Notes: generated by a model not told the origin, from the sequence alone. A stretch of DNA of 64,000 nucleotides from Ekhidna lutea (GCF_900188325.1 NZ_FZPD01000005.1:372001-436000), one strand, 5' to 3'; counted from the first letter of the stretch, positions 15,367 to 23,953 are shown. Numbers and translations are program-made.

Positions 15367-16410
15367 ATGAGCAAATCAAGCATCAACTTTCAAGGTGTGA
15401 AAGCATCCTCTGAAATCCATAATGAAAGAGAAGCTTCAATGACTAAAGAAGGGAAGTCAGATCAAAAATTACCAGATTATGTTCGTAAAGATTTAATTGA
15501 TAATAATGATCATTATGTTATTCAGAGAATCCATCAAAGAGGTTTAATAATTCGAGAAAAATATAAAAAAATGGTAGGTAGAAATATGCCTTCCAATTCA
15601 AAGCCAATTCGAGAAGCGGTTATGAATTTGGAAGAGCATCATACTATAGAGGATTGTCGGCGTGTAGCTGCTCGACTAGAGAGAGAATTAAATGTTGACG
15701 TATTTCAAATTCACATCCATAGAGATGAAGGAAGGTGGGTGGATCCTAAACGTGAAAATATTACTTTAGAAACGAAGACTCCTCACATAAAACCTCAGCC
15801 CAATGCAGTATGGTTACCAAATTACCACGCTCACCTGGTTGCTGACTGGACAAATTCCGAGACTGGTAAAAGTATAGACCTAAAAAAGAATGACCTTCGG
15901 GAAATGCAGACAATTGTTTCTCAGGAGTTAGAAATGGAACGAGGACGAAGCTCTAGCAGAAAACACTTGGATCCATTGACTTATAAAATTGAACAGAGAG
16001 GTAAAGAGTTGGAGAAACTTCTCAATATGTCAATGGAAAAACTAGAAGTAACAGAGAAAGGTTTACTAGGTAAAAACAGGGTAAATCAAGAAGCAACCAT
16101 TGAATTGCTCAAGCAAACTACAAAAGATCAAAAACTTCTATTGACTAAGTTTCAAAAAGAAATCAAAGAACTTAAGAATGAGCAATTGCAGGATAAGAAA
16201 ACTTTAAAAAGGTTTGATGAGGTGAGGTTAAAAGTTCAGCGTTCTTTTCAGGTCATTTTTCAAACCCAAGCATCTGGAAAGAACCCTGATTTATCACAAT
16301 TCACGAGAGATGTTGGTAGCCTATTTATGGATGAACTTAGACTGGCCAAAAGCAATATTGATAGTTTGCAGAAAGGTGATAAAGGTAAAGAGCAAGGGAT
16401 AAACCTGTAG
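15367..16410 (+). CDS. MOBV-like relaxase / mobilization protein
   Basis: 347 aa. The N-terminal 165 residues hold the HUH-type pattern of Mob/Pre relaxases: QIHIHRDEG (H116, H118) and NYHAHLVADW (H154, H156). The C-terminal half is a long coiled coil (about 200-280). The relaxase nicks oriT and leads the transferred strand, so the island can probably be mobilized by a helper element; no conjugation channel genes are seen in the window. It follows the hairpin-rich gap directly. MOBV is the best fit, but a related Bacteroidota relaxase class is possible. Confidence 0.8.
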   Translation: MSKSSINFQGVKASSEIHNEREASMTKEGKSDQKLPDYVRKDLIDNNDHYVIQRIHQRGLIIREKYKKMVGRNMPSNSKPIREAVMNLEEHHTIEDCRRVAARLERELNVDVFQIHIHRDEGRWVDPKRENITLETKTPHIKPQPNAVWLPNYHAHLVADWTNSETGKSIDLKKNDLREMQTIVSQELEMERGRSSSRKHLDPLTYKIEQRGKELEKLLNMSMEKLEVTEKGLLGKNRVNQEATIELLKQTTKDQKLLLTKFQKEIKELKNEQLQDKKTLKRFDEVRLKVQRSFQVIFQTQASGKNPDLSQFTRDVGSLFMDELRLAKSNIDSLQKGDKGKEQGINL

Positions 16411-16414
16411 GTGA

Positions 16415-16571
16415 ACTCAATTCGAAAAATGAATGAATTGAGTAAAGGTTGGTCACGGCCAAGCTCAGTCTACCAAATCGCTTCTTCGCTTCTCGGTTTA
16501 ACCTTACTGATTCAACCCGCCTTAAATCCTCGTCTCTCAGACTTCCATTTGGTTTGCACACCCTCGTGACC
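16415..16571. other. Structured non-coding stretch between the relaxase and GIY-YIG genes
   Basis: The 207-base gap holds a hairpin ACTCAATTC / GAATTGAGT (16415-16423 and 16435-16443), a candidate relaxase-operon terminator although without a clear T run. It also holds a wide inverted repeat, GGTCACG (near 16452) and CGTGACC (near 16565), enclosing GC-richer sequence. A non-coding RNA or recombination site is possible. The open frame on the minus strand here shows no protein-like features. Confidence 0.35.
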
Positions 16572-16617
16572 TGTACATGACTCAATTAATCATTGTTTCA
16601 TGTAACCATTAAATCAG

Positions 16618-17316
16618 ATGAAAAACCAAAGTGCAGATGAGATCTTCATCTATGTATTACGACTTGAAAATGGGATGTATTATGTTGGACAGACAAATGA
16701 TCTTACACGTCGTTTCAGGAATCACCATTCCAAATCATCGGGAGCAGAATGGACTAGACTTCACCGACCGATCGAAATTCTTAGGCGTTTCCGGACCGGC
16801 TTGAATGACCCGGACTTAGCACTTAAGTATGAGAATGAATGCACGCTACGATGTATTCATGAGTTTGGATGGAAGAATGTAAGGGGTGGAGATTATATCT
16901 ATGTGGATGAGGAGCAACACTACCTTCATCTTATTCAGGATAGTAATCTAGGCAACTGTATTTGCCCTGTTAAAGTTAAGGATGGTATTGATATATCCAC
17001 TATTGAAAGGTGTGTGTTTACGTTGGAACTGGAAGATGAGAAGTATTTTGTAGGTACTACAAAGAATTTAAACCTTGCTATCCTTAGTGAGCTGAATGGT
17101 AGAGGGGCTGACTGGACCAGGATTTTCAAACCCATACGATTGATCAGAGTAGTTTCAGTCAATTATGATCTGGAGTTTGAGTCTTTGCATCTTCAAGAAT
17201 TAAAAAGAGCATTCCTAAAATATAGATGTGAAGATGTAAGGGGAGGGAGGTTCAATTTGATCCATCCGGAGAGTCATTGGCGGATGGTAGTTCTTCAATT
17301 AGAGTTTAATTTTTAA
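16618..17316 (+). CDS. Tandem GIY-YIG-like protein, second copy degenerate
   Basis: 232 aa made of two related units. Unit 1 (about 8-105) has the nuclease pattern: YVL (12-14), YYVGQT (21-26), RRF (31-33), H37 and an E in YENE (71-74). Unit 2 (about 128-230) keeps the spacing but reads FTL, YFVGTT, with NLNLAI where unit 1 has the arginine. Shared anchors are GAEWTRL/GADWTRI and NVRGG/DVRGG. Unit 1 could cut DNA; unit 2 may only bind it. Single GIY-YIG proteins occur in mobile elements, but this tandem form is unusual. Its 3' end overlaps the convergent T9SS gene by 11 bases. Confidence 0.78.
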   Translation: MKNQSADEIFIYVLRLENGMYYVGQTNDLTRRFRNHHSKSSGAEWTRLHRPIEILRRFRTGLNDPDLALKYENECTLRCIHEFGWKNVRGGDYIYVDEEQHYLHLIQDSNLGNCICPVKVKDGIDISTIERCVFTLELEDEKYFVGTTKNLNLAILSELNGRGADWTRIFKPIRLIRVVSVNYDLEFESLHLQELKRAFLKYRCEDVRGGRFNLIHPESHWRMVVLQLEFNF

Positions 17317-18913
17317 CTAATTTAATAGAAATGATAGAACCATTTGTCTTCTTAATTCTAAGCAAGTAAGTACCTGAAGGTATATATAAATCAAACTTAG
17401 ACCGATTACTGGTTTGAATTTCCTTTCCTTTTAAGTCATAGATTGAGGCTTTTTGGAACTCCTCTATTTCTATAGATAAACTATTGTTTGCAGGGTTAGG
17501 GTATATTTTGCTGTTGTTTTTAAAATTTGATGATAATATAGTTGAGTTAAAAGTTATTGAAACTGGATTTGCTTCTTGCCAAAAACCGTTGCCTTCTTGT
17601 GTGGCTGTAATCTTAACTTCACCCTCATTTGTTATTAAGAGAGTATCCTTGGATATCAACTCAGCATTTTCAGATTCTATTATATAGGTAATTTGTAACT
17701 CTGAAGTGGCATTTGCATCCATTTTTTGATTGCTATTCACATAAAAGAACTCTGGTAAAGGAAAGTCTATTTCTTGCGTTTTGGGAGGATCATAAAAATA
17801 TTTTTTTAAATAGTCCCCTATAATATCTTCTAAATACGTGGTGCTTTTTTCTTCCACCAATCTGCCTACAGGGTCATATTCAAATTCCTCTTCTCGAGTT
17901 ATTATGTTCGTATCGCGATAATAAAACTGATTATATTCTTTGTCAGTTGTCATATGTAATTTCTTAATCAAGAAATTATTATTATCATACTGATTGAGTA
18001 ATCTATATGCATCCTTTGGGTAGGAAAAGGAGTCATATGTTAAAAGGTAATATTCCTCTAAAAGATTAGTATTCTCGAAATAATCGAAAAGCTCTTCTTC
18101 ATGGGGATATCTAAATTCTCCGTATTTATATCTAACTTCTCTTGATAACAATCCTAGTGCGTCATAATAGTACTCAATTCTATCAGTTTTGTCATCATAA
18201 TGATATTCTTCAAAAAGCGAGATTTTTCCTAAAGAATTGTATTGATAAATTTCAGTACCGAATAGTGTTGAGCCATTATAATCCTCGATTTTAGTGATTT
18301 GACCTAGCTCATTAAATATCTCATAGTACCTTATTGGATCACCCCATTCATACTTGTTATTGAATGCGCTAGAGTAGTGCCACCTGTTTCTATTGCCTAC
18401 TGAATCAAATTCATAAACAGTCTTAAAACTTGGTAACCATAATTCATCTATAGAGCTATAAAAATATTTAGCATTCTCTATTAGCAAACCTGATGTATCA
18501 TAAATTAATTCAATTTTTGATTGAGGCTGCCAAGATCTACCAGACTCTTCCCATGTATAAACCTCTTCTAATATTAATTTTCTTCCGTCGTATGTAAAGG
18601 AGTCATCCCTCCATTGAATCCATGTTTCAGCCTCATTTGAATAATAATAATATCTAATGTTTGTAACACTATCATAAACATTGTAATCATTCTCGACCTT
18701 ACTCTGAGGTATCCATCTGTTTATTGAAGAATCTAAAGTAAAGATGATTCTTTCTGTCAAAAGTTTAGATTGCGAATACTTCATTTCAATTTTCTGGGAT
18801 TTATTATCTGTGATAATAAATCTAGAATATATAGGATCTATTGGGTCGCTCGGTTGGCTGAATAAAGGACCAACAAAAATTATACAAATGAATAAGTAAT
18901 AAATCGTTTTCAT
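17306..18913 (-). CDS. Secreted protein with T9SS type A sorting domain
   Basis: 535 aa with signal peptide (1-19, ending LFSQ), a repetitive middle built of Tyr/Asp-rich strands (recurring YD..G, YYYD, EEYYYL), which resembles YD-type repeats, a short Ig-like segment (about 400-450), and a C-terminal sorting signal (YPNPANNSLSIEI at about 461, ending SGTYLLRIKKTNG...KLVKN). Such proteins are exported by the type IX system and attached to or released from the cell surface. It directly abuts the upstream lipoprotein gene (18914), so both are likely one operon. Function beyond surface exposure is unknown. Confidence 0.85.
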   Translation of the reverse strand: MKTIYYLFICIIFVGPLFSQPSDPIDPIYSRFIITDNKSQKIEMKYSQSKLLTERIIFTLDSSINRWIPQSKVENDYNVYDSVTNIRYYYYSNEAETWIQWRDDSFTYDGRKLILEEVYTWEESGRSWQPQSKIELIYDTSGLLIENAKYFYSSIDELWLPSFKTVYEFDSVGNRNRWHYSSAFNNKYEWGDPIRYYEIFNELGQITKIEDYNGSTLFGTEIYQYNSLGKISLFEEYHYDDKTDRIEYYYDALGLLSREVRYKYGEFRYPHEEELFDYFENTNLLEEYYLLTYDSFSYPKDAYRLLNQYDNNNFLIKKLHMTTDKEYNQFYYRDTNIITREEEFEYDPVGRLVEEKSTTYLEDIIGDYLKKYFYDPPKTQEIDFPLPEFFYVNSNQKMDANATSELQITYIIESENAELISKDTLLITNEGEVKITATQEGNGFWQEANPVSITFNSTILSSNFKNNSKIYPNPANNSLSIEIEEFQKASIYDLKGKEIQTSNRSKFDLYIPSGTYLLRIKKTNGSIISIKLVKN

Positions 18914-19225
18914 CTAGTTTAGCCTAACTTCTATTCGGTCACATTGAGCTATAGTAAATGAACCATTTGTGAAAGAAATTATTTCCGCATTTCTGTAGTT
19001 GTAAACATATTCATCTGGAGTTAATTGACGGAAATATTCCGTTTCAACTGAAAAGCCAAACTCCTCATCTCCTAAAAAGACATAGGCATATTCTGTAGAA
19101 GTATTATTTATAAATACAACACTTCCAGTATTATTGGCTTCACATTGTTGGGTTTCTTCTTTGCATGAAGAAAACATCAGGACAGTGGTAAATAATAAAG
19201 CGAGGGATTTTAGAGTTTGATTCAT
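18914..19225 (-). CDS. Small lipoprotein of unknown function
   Basis: 103 aa. Lipoprotein signal peptide with lipobox FSSC (C21), then a short beta-rich domain (SVVFINNTSTEYAYVFLG). No known domain. It ends at the base before the T9SS protein's start codon, suggesting co-transcription and perhaps a chaperone, anchor or immunity-type role for the secreted partner; this is inferred from adjacency only. Confidence 0.75.
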   Translation of the reverse strand: MNQTLKSLALLFTTVLMFSSCKEETQQCEANNTGSVVFINNTSTEYAYVFLGDEEFGFSVETEYFRQLTPDEYVYNYRNAEIISFTNGSFTIAQCDRIEVRLN

Positions 19226-19348
19226 AATAAAGATAAAAAATAGGCCGTCTACAATTTGATGAAATCAGCTTATATTTTTGTAATCTCAAACTCAATTAGG
19301 GTGGTTTAAGTAATCAAGTCCATAAGATAAGTAACGAATCGAAACAGT

Positions 19349-21043
19349 TTAAAAGCTTTGAGCGAGCTCTCTTGCCTCATTGGCACTGAGATTTACCTCC
19401 TTGATTCCAGCTGGAGTCTTAAAGATTACTTTAGGGTTCTTGCGATCTACCTTCCTAATGTACTTCTTATTGACAACTATCGATCGGCCTAACCTTATGA
19501 AGGTTTGATTGTTCAAACTAGTTTGAATTGCACCTAGATTAGAACTGGAAATGATACCACCATTATCTGTGGTCTGAACGACTGTGTATTTCCCATCAGC
19601 TTTGCAAAACAAAATTTCATCTTGAGGAATTATCTCAAATCCTGTGCGAGTATTTAAGCGGAGTGTATTTACCTTCTTTATTTTTTTTAACTTGATCAGG
19701 TGCCATGGTACAAGTAAGTAACTTCCAAAGATTAATAAGACTGATAGCATAGCAACCCAAAACCTGTACTTAATTAAAGGAATATCTGATATCGTATAAT
19801 AGTAGTTTTCAAATAGATGACTGACCAATAGTACGCGCTGACTTTCCCTAAATCCAATACTATATTGGACCCCTGGTTTGTATTCAATCCCATCAATTTT
19901 GATCGGAATTGCATTTACAGAGGCAGCATAATACAAATCATGATTATTCCTATCAAAGTAGATAATACTTTGATCCTTTAACAACCTAATTACATTATGA
20001 TTTTCAGCCAAATCTATTTTATTGATAATCTCAAATTCTTCACCAATGCTAATCCAACAGAAGTTTCCGTCCTCAATCATTTGGAAAACAGAAGAGTTAT
20101 GTACATTACTGTATTGTAAAATTCTATTTGAGTTGAGTGTCTCAACTAGTTCTTTTCTTCCAGAACTCTGATAACTATATATTTCCGTTTTTTTAGATCT
20201 TCCGGAATACAGACCCATATATTTATTTATAGAGTCACTTATATAGAATGAATAAGATGGTAATCCTTCAGCTTTCATCCAATCGATTAGCTTTAGCTCC
20301 TGATCATAGACCATTATGTAACTGTTCTGGTCGCTAAATCTGGCTCCATCATGATTATTGTCTGGTGCTCTACCCCAGGTAATAAGTTCATTCCTGCCAT
20401 CATTGTTGATGTCATCACTACCAAAAAATTGCTGATAATTCTGCAAGCTATCCGGAGTTTTGATCCAAAAGTCCCCTGCAAAATCATACATAAAGATGTT
20501 CCTTGGCTTGGCTCCATATCCGCTCATTACAGAAATGATTAAGTGATCTTTTCCAGATTTTTTCAGAGATAAAATTTCTCCTTTGAATTGTGAGGATGGG
20601 AGATCTGAAAACCCCGACGTAATATATTCGGAGTCTATAATTATTTTATTGGGATATTCTAAACCACTAATAAATAGACTATCATTTGCAAACTGAAAAC
20701 CATAGATTTCCAAAATTTGATTTTTGTTGTAATCACCAAAAAATAAAGGTTCTGATTCTAGCCAATTAATTCTAAAATTGCTTTGGTAATCGCCAGATTC
20801 AGTGATAATATGTATAGATGCATGATTATCTAATTCATTCTTTTTCAGAATCTCCTCCGTAATTCCATCACCATCCAAGTCACGAAGCAAAGAGCTATTA
20901 TTTGGATTTATTTTGATGCGTTTTTCTGATAGCTTGATCGAGTGAAGAGGGATCCCCCCTAAATATGAATATAGTACTGTGCCTAAGATTGATGTAACAA
21001 TAAAGGCAATGATATTTTTGTTATTAAGATGTTTAAGCAACAC
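19349..21043 (-). CDS. Membrane-bound LytTR transcription regulator with FG-GAP/VCBS-like extracytoplasmic sensor
   Basis: 564 aa in three parts. An N-terminal helix (about 10-30, NIIAFIVTSILGTVLYSYLG) leads into a large domain outside the membrane (about 35-420) with Ca-binding-like repeats: LRDLDGDGITEEIL, FGDYNKNQILEIYG, DINNDGRNELITWG. A second helix (about 425-447, FWVAMLSVLLIFGSYLL) precedes a cytoplasmic LytTR DNA-binding domain (about 465-564; FCKADGKYTVVQT, FIRLGRSIVVNKKYI). The layout is a one-component transmembrane regulator: external beta-propeller sensor joined to an internal DNA-binding domain, with no kinase. It lies upstream of the lipoprotein and T9SS genes on the same strand and may control them. 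Confidence 0.82.
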   Translation of the reverse strand: MLLKHLNNKNIIAFIVTSILGTVLYSYLGGIPLHSIKLSEKRIKINPNNSSLLRDLDGDGITEEILKKNELDNHASIHIITESGDYQSNFRINWLESEPLFFGDYNKNQILEIYGFQFANDSLFISGLEYPNKIIIDSEYITSGFSDLPSSQFKGEILSLKKSGKDHLIISVMSGYGAKPRNIFMYDFAGDFWIKTPDSLQNYQQFFGSDDINNDGRNELITWGRAPDNNHDGARFSDQNSYIMVYDQELKLIDWMKAEGLPSYSFYISDSINKYMGLYSGRSKKTEIYSYQSSGRKELVETLNSNRILQYSNVHNSSVFQMIEDGNFCWISIGEEFEIINKIDLAENHNVIRLLKDQSIIYFDRNNHDLYYAASVNAIPIKIDGIEYKPGVQYSIGFRESQRVLLVSHLFENYYYTISDIPLIKYRFWVAMLSVLLIFGSYLLVPWHLIKLKKIKKVNTLRLNTRTGFEIIPQDEILFCKADGKYTVVQTTDNGGIISSSNLGAIQTSLNNQTFIRLGRSIVVNKKYIRKVDRKNPKVIFKTPAGIKEVNLSANEARELAQSF

Positions 21044-21297
21044 TCCTATAAAAATCAGATATTATAAGTATTAATGCAAGCAGTTGTGCTTTGTATATTG
21101 GTTAGGACAAGAAGGATTTAACTAGGTCATGAGCAACTTATTTCCAAGTGAATGTTTGTGATTTTGACCATGAAATAGGTTCTTGCCTTTCAACCTAGCC
21201 GGTATATCTGATATTGTGAATAACTTCCCTTGAATTACCTCTGAATTTTACTAGGCTTGACCTAGAGAAGCAGTTATCAATTTAATCGTATTTGAAA

Positions 21298-22572
21298 TTA
21301 TGAAAAAGCGCTTCTCATCTGCTCCTTAATTGTTTCCTTGTCTATTCCATAATAGTGTTTGATGATGATCTCAACGCTTTTACCGGTAATCTCTGATACA
21401 GCTTTAGGAGAAATGCCTTTCTTTCCGCACAATGAAATAAAGGTCTTGATAGCTATGTGAGAAGTGATTGTTTTCCATTTGGGTTCATACTTGTATGACT
21501 TATTTCCGGAGGATGTTTTAATCAGTTCTACTTGACTATGAATTTTGGCTATATCACAAGCTTCTTTGATATAGGAATTGAATTTTTGTTCCGAGAGTTG
21601 AGGAAGCTCATAGTTGTATTTATCTAGTATTTCAAGTGGCCGTTTTGTCAATGGAACAAAGAGATCGTTCTGATTTTTATATGCTCTCATTACAATGGCC
21701 TCATCATGGATATGATTTTTATTTAATCTTTGTAAATCTGAGTAGCGCAGACCAGTGTAGCAGTTCAATACAAAAACATCTCTAACTCGTTCATATTTTG
21801 TTTTTTGGAAAGTATGATAGTATAACTGATCTATTTCGTTTTCTGTGAGATAAATAATTGTCTTGTCAATTCGAGGCACCTTTATTTTTGAGGCGATATC
21901 AGGTACATCATAATTTCTATCAATAAGGTAGTTGAGAAACACTTTTATATTCCTTAGGGATGTGCCAGCGGAGTTGTCAGAAATGCCTTTTTCTTTTCCT
22001 CCTGGTTTAACAAGATCATTATGTAGGAATCTTCTGAAATCATCTATTAAATCAAGACTGATGTTTGATAACCTTAGTGGCGATTTAAGTTTAGCTGTTT
22101 GGTATTTTTCTAAATGATAGATAGCCGTTCTATAGTTTGCTTTTGTTCCATCGCTTTTGGAAGTTTTCTTAACAAAATCTTCAAACAATGGGATGAGCTC
22201 CAGATCAACCCTAGGTGTAGGGGACTCCTTTTCAAAATACTTGTTTTTGACCAGACCTACTTCTGGATCAATCTTGTTTAGTTGGAGCTTCCGTGCAATT
22301 TGCAGAATCCTGGACTTAGCATGTTCAATTTTTGTATTGACGATAAGGTCTGATTGTCTTTTGGACTCAATGAGATCCTCATTCAGTTTTGTCTTACGAA
22401 TCCCTTTAGTTGAATTTACCTTTTGATTTTTTTCATCCCATTGAGAAGCCACTACTTTGACGCCTGAGCTGATGTCTTTTACTTTTTGATGATGTCCATA
22501 TCTGAGGTAGATAACAGCCTGGCCGTTGCTATTAACCTTGTTCTGTCTTATGAGTGCTTTTACTGTTGCCAT
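21298..22572 (-). CDS. Tyrosine recombinase (island integrase)
   Basis: 424-aa integrase of the Bacteroidota type: Arm-binding N terminus (MATVKALIRQNKVNSNGQ), SAM-like core-binding domain (about 110-215), catalytic domain (about 230-420). Visible catalytic residues are R in CYTGLRYSDL, H in SHIAIKTF, and Tyr in IIKHYYG. The usual HxxR arginine is replaced (HIAI) and the GH before the tyrosine helix reads GK, so the active site is not canonical. This may be a subfamily trait or loss of activity. It lies at the island's right end, reading inward, 145 bases from a 47-bp repeat that includes tRNA 3' sequence, as expected for the enzyme that inserted the island. Confidence 0.88.
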   Translation of the reverse strand: MATVKALIRQNKVNSNGQAVIYLRYGHHQKVKDISSGVKVVASQWDEKNQKVNSTKGIRKTKLNEDLIESKRQSDLIVNTKIEHAKSRILQIARKLQLNKIDPEVGLVKNKYFEKESPTPRVDLELIPLFEDFVKKTSKSDGTKANYRTAIYHLEKYQTAKLKSPLRLSNISLDLIDDFRRFLHNDLVKPGGKEKGISDNSAGTSLRNIKVFLNYLIDRNYDVPDIASKIKVPRIDKTIIYLTENEIDQLYYHTFQKTKYERVRDVFVLNCYTGLRYSDLQRLNKNHIHDEAIVMRAYKNQNDLFVPLTKRPLEILDKYNYELPQLSEQKFNSYIKEACDIAKIHSQVELIKTSSGNKSYKYEPKWKTITSHIAIKTFISLCGKKGISPKAVSEITGKSVEIIIKHYYGIDKETIKEQMRSAFS

Positions 22573-22591
22573 GACCCAAATATATAATACA

Positions 22592-22647
22592 ATAGGTCAA
22601 GTTATAGGTCAAGTTTATAGACGTCAATAGCAGTGTATAGACGTCAA
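22592..22647. promoter_or_regulatory. Two pairs of direct repeats in the integrase promoter
   Basis: ATAGGTCAAGTT stands twice head-to-tail (22592-22603, 22604-22615), followed by TATAGACGTCAA twice, 20 bp apart (22616-22627, 22636-22647). They sit 20 to 75 bases upstream of the integrase ATG and look like regulator or recombinase arm sites. A CAAATATA box (22577-22584; TATATTTG on the coding strand) lies only 5 bases before the ATG, implying either a leaderless message or another promoter. Confidence 0.5.
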
Positions 22648-22716
22648 CGAAAATTTAAAAAAAGCATTTAAATCAATTAAAAGCCAATTAATGACAAATA
22701 AAGCTATATTGGTTCG

Positions 22717-22763
22717 AATCCGACTGGAGGCTCTCAGAACCCACTCGTTTGAGTGGGTTTTTT
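22717..22763 (+). other. Attachment-site core, copy 1 (tRNA 3' fragment plus terminator)
   Basis: A 47-base sequence identical to 22848-22894. With the preceding GGTTCG it reads as a tRNA T-loop (GGTTCGAATCC) and acceptor 3' strand (TGGAGGC), followed by a perfect terminator hairpin AACCCACTC-GTTT-GAGTGGGTT and T run. No tRNA body lies upstream, so this is a 3' fragment of the kind left at one end of an element inserted in a tRNA gene. Confidence 0.7.
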
Positions 22764-22847
22764 GTTTTTATATTCGGATGAGAACCAACGAAGTGGTTCG
22801 AAAGCGCAGCTTCACGAGGGGCAAAGCGTATGGCTGTGGGTATAAGT

Positions 22848-22894
22848 AATCCGACTGGAGGCTCTCAGAACCCACTCGTTTGAGTGGGTTTTTT
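22848..22894 (+). other. Attachment-site core, copy 2
   Basis: Second identical 47-base copy, 131 bp after copy 1; here the T-loop bases before AATCC are different (AAGT). Between the copies lies an 84-base spacer with the hairpin GAACCA / TGGTTC and GC-rich sequence. From 22895 to 23093 I see no gene, RNA or repeat. Two tandem cores suggest stacked insertions or a duplicated tRNA tail. Confidence 0.6.
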
Positions 22895-23093
22895 TGTTTA
22901 AAAGCATCTATTTCTGATCCAAAATCCTACCTTTACCCCAGCTCTGGTTCAGCAGTATACAAATCTGAGAATGTAACAATAAATGAGCTTGTTCGATTCG
23001 CTAGATCACGCCCACTATGGGGATCATCGAATGTATCGACTTGCATCATAATCCTTCTAATAAGAGGTTTGATATAGGCGGGCCAGAGTTTTT

Positions 23094-23537
23094 TTATTTT
23101 AAAGCACCAACTACCACAGAAGTGGCTATAATTCCACCCAAGAAATAGTAGATTCGGGATTGCCTGATTCGTTGGATATCTGCTCTTAAATGAACATTTG
23201 TTTTTCGCTCTTCTTCCAGCATAGCATCATTTGCTAATAGCTTTGAGTTCCAAAAGTCAGCCTCCATTTTTCTAAGTTGAGTGGCACTGTCAGCAAGAAA
23301 TATGCGCTCCTCGTATGTTTTAAGCTTTTCCTGATAAAGTACGATTCGTAGTGAATCAAATTCTGCTTTCGTTTCAAGGTTTTTGAATTCTACTACCTTT
23401 TCTCTAGGCATATAAAACAGGTTGAAGTCAAAAGGGTTTCTGAAACTCTCTGCTGGTCGGATCATTCCGGTTGTGTTTTGTGAAAAAGAGAGGAGCGAAA
23501 CCAATGTCGCAAAGACAAATAATATTAAATTCTTCAT
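23094..23537 (-). CDS. Spanin-like secreted coiled-coil protein
   Basis: 147 aa: signal peptide (1-19, ending LSFSQ), a charged helical middle (about 45-125, coiled coil), and a C-terminal hydrophobic helix (about 129-147, YYFLGGIIATSVVVGALK). A protein that spans the periplasm by coiled coil, in last place after amidase and two membrane genes, is what a spanin in a lysis cassette looks like. No sequence family is recognised, so this rests on layout and topology. Four bases separate it from the gene upstream. Confidence 0.6.
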   Translation of the reverse strand: MKNLILFVFATLVSLLSFSQNTTGMIRPAESFRNPFDFNLFYMPREKVVEFKNLETKAEFDSLRIVLYQEKLKTYEERIFLADSATQLRKMEADFWNSKLLANDAMLEEERKTNVHLRADIQRIRQSRIYYFLGGIIATSVVVGALK

Positions 23538-23541
23538 AAGA

Positions 23542-23952
23542 TCAATTTCTGAGCCAGTCTAGCAACTCATCGTCACTGAGATCGGTGTTTTTCTTTAGCG
23601 CTTCTTTTTCAGCAGCATCGAGATTTCCTAGTTGTTTAGATATGGTGGCTGACTTGTAATCGAGATAGTCCATACGTGCTTTGATTGCTCTGAATTTGCT
23701 ATCATACTCCTCACGGATGAGCTCCCAGTTTTGACGCTTAGTTGCATGTTCGGTTTCTATTGCTTCAATTTCCTCTTCCACATTGATTTTGGAAGAGTTA
23801 AAGAGTTTCGCTTTAAAGGCGGCAAATCCACCTGCCAGTACAGCAAAGATTTGGCCGATATACTCGCCAACAGACTCGCCTTTAAACACAAGTAAAATCA
23901 CTACTCCTACAGCTAGCGCTACTATTATAATTGTTTTTAGTGACTTGCTCAT
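23542..23952 (-). CDS. Small membrane protein with coiled coil, lysis-cassette member
   Basis: 136 aa: two N-terminal hydrophobic helices (about 5-24 IIIVALAVGVVILLVF and 29-47 YIGQIFAVLAGGFAAF), then a charged coiled coil (about 55-130). Two adjacent helices with a charged tail fit a holin or holin-accessory protein. It is separated by a single base from the preceding gene and 4 from the next, so it is in one operon. Function is inferred from neighbours only. Confidence 0.6.
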   Translation of the reverse strand: MSKSLKTIIIVALAVGVVILLVFKGESVGEYIGQIFAVLAGGFAAFKAKLFNSSKINVEEEIEAIETEHATKRQNWELIREEYDSKFRAIKARMDYLDYKSATISKQLGNLDAAEKEALKKNTDLSDDELLDWLRN

Positions 23953-23953
23953 A

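Noticed and set aside
16337-16585. 82-codon open frame on the minus strand after the relaxase
   Set aside because: It overlaps the relaxase gene end and the hairpin-rich gap; its sequence shows no domain or signal pattern.
17306-18913. RHS/polymorphic toxin
   Set aside because: The YD-like repeats are short and the protein ends in a T9SS sorting signal with no toxin domain.
22711-22740. Intact tRNA gene
   Set aside because: Only T-loop and acceptor 3' sequence are present; the 5' half, anticodon arm and a full T stem are missing, so it is a fragment and the amino acid cannot be named.
22880-23077. 65-codon open frame between the att copy and the lysis operon
   Set aside because: It begins inside the terminator of the att core and is not protein-like.
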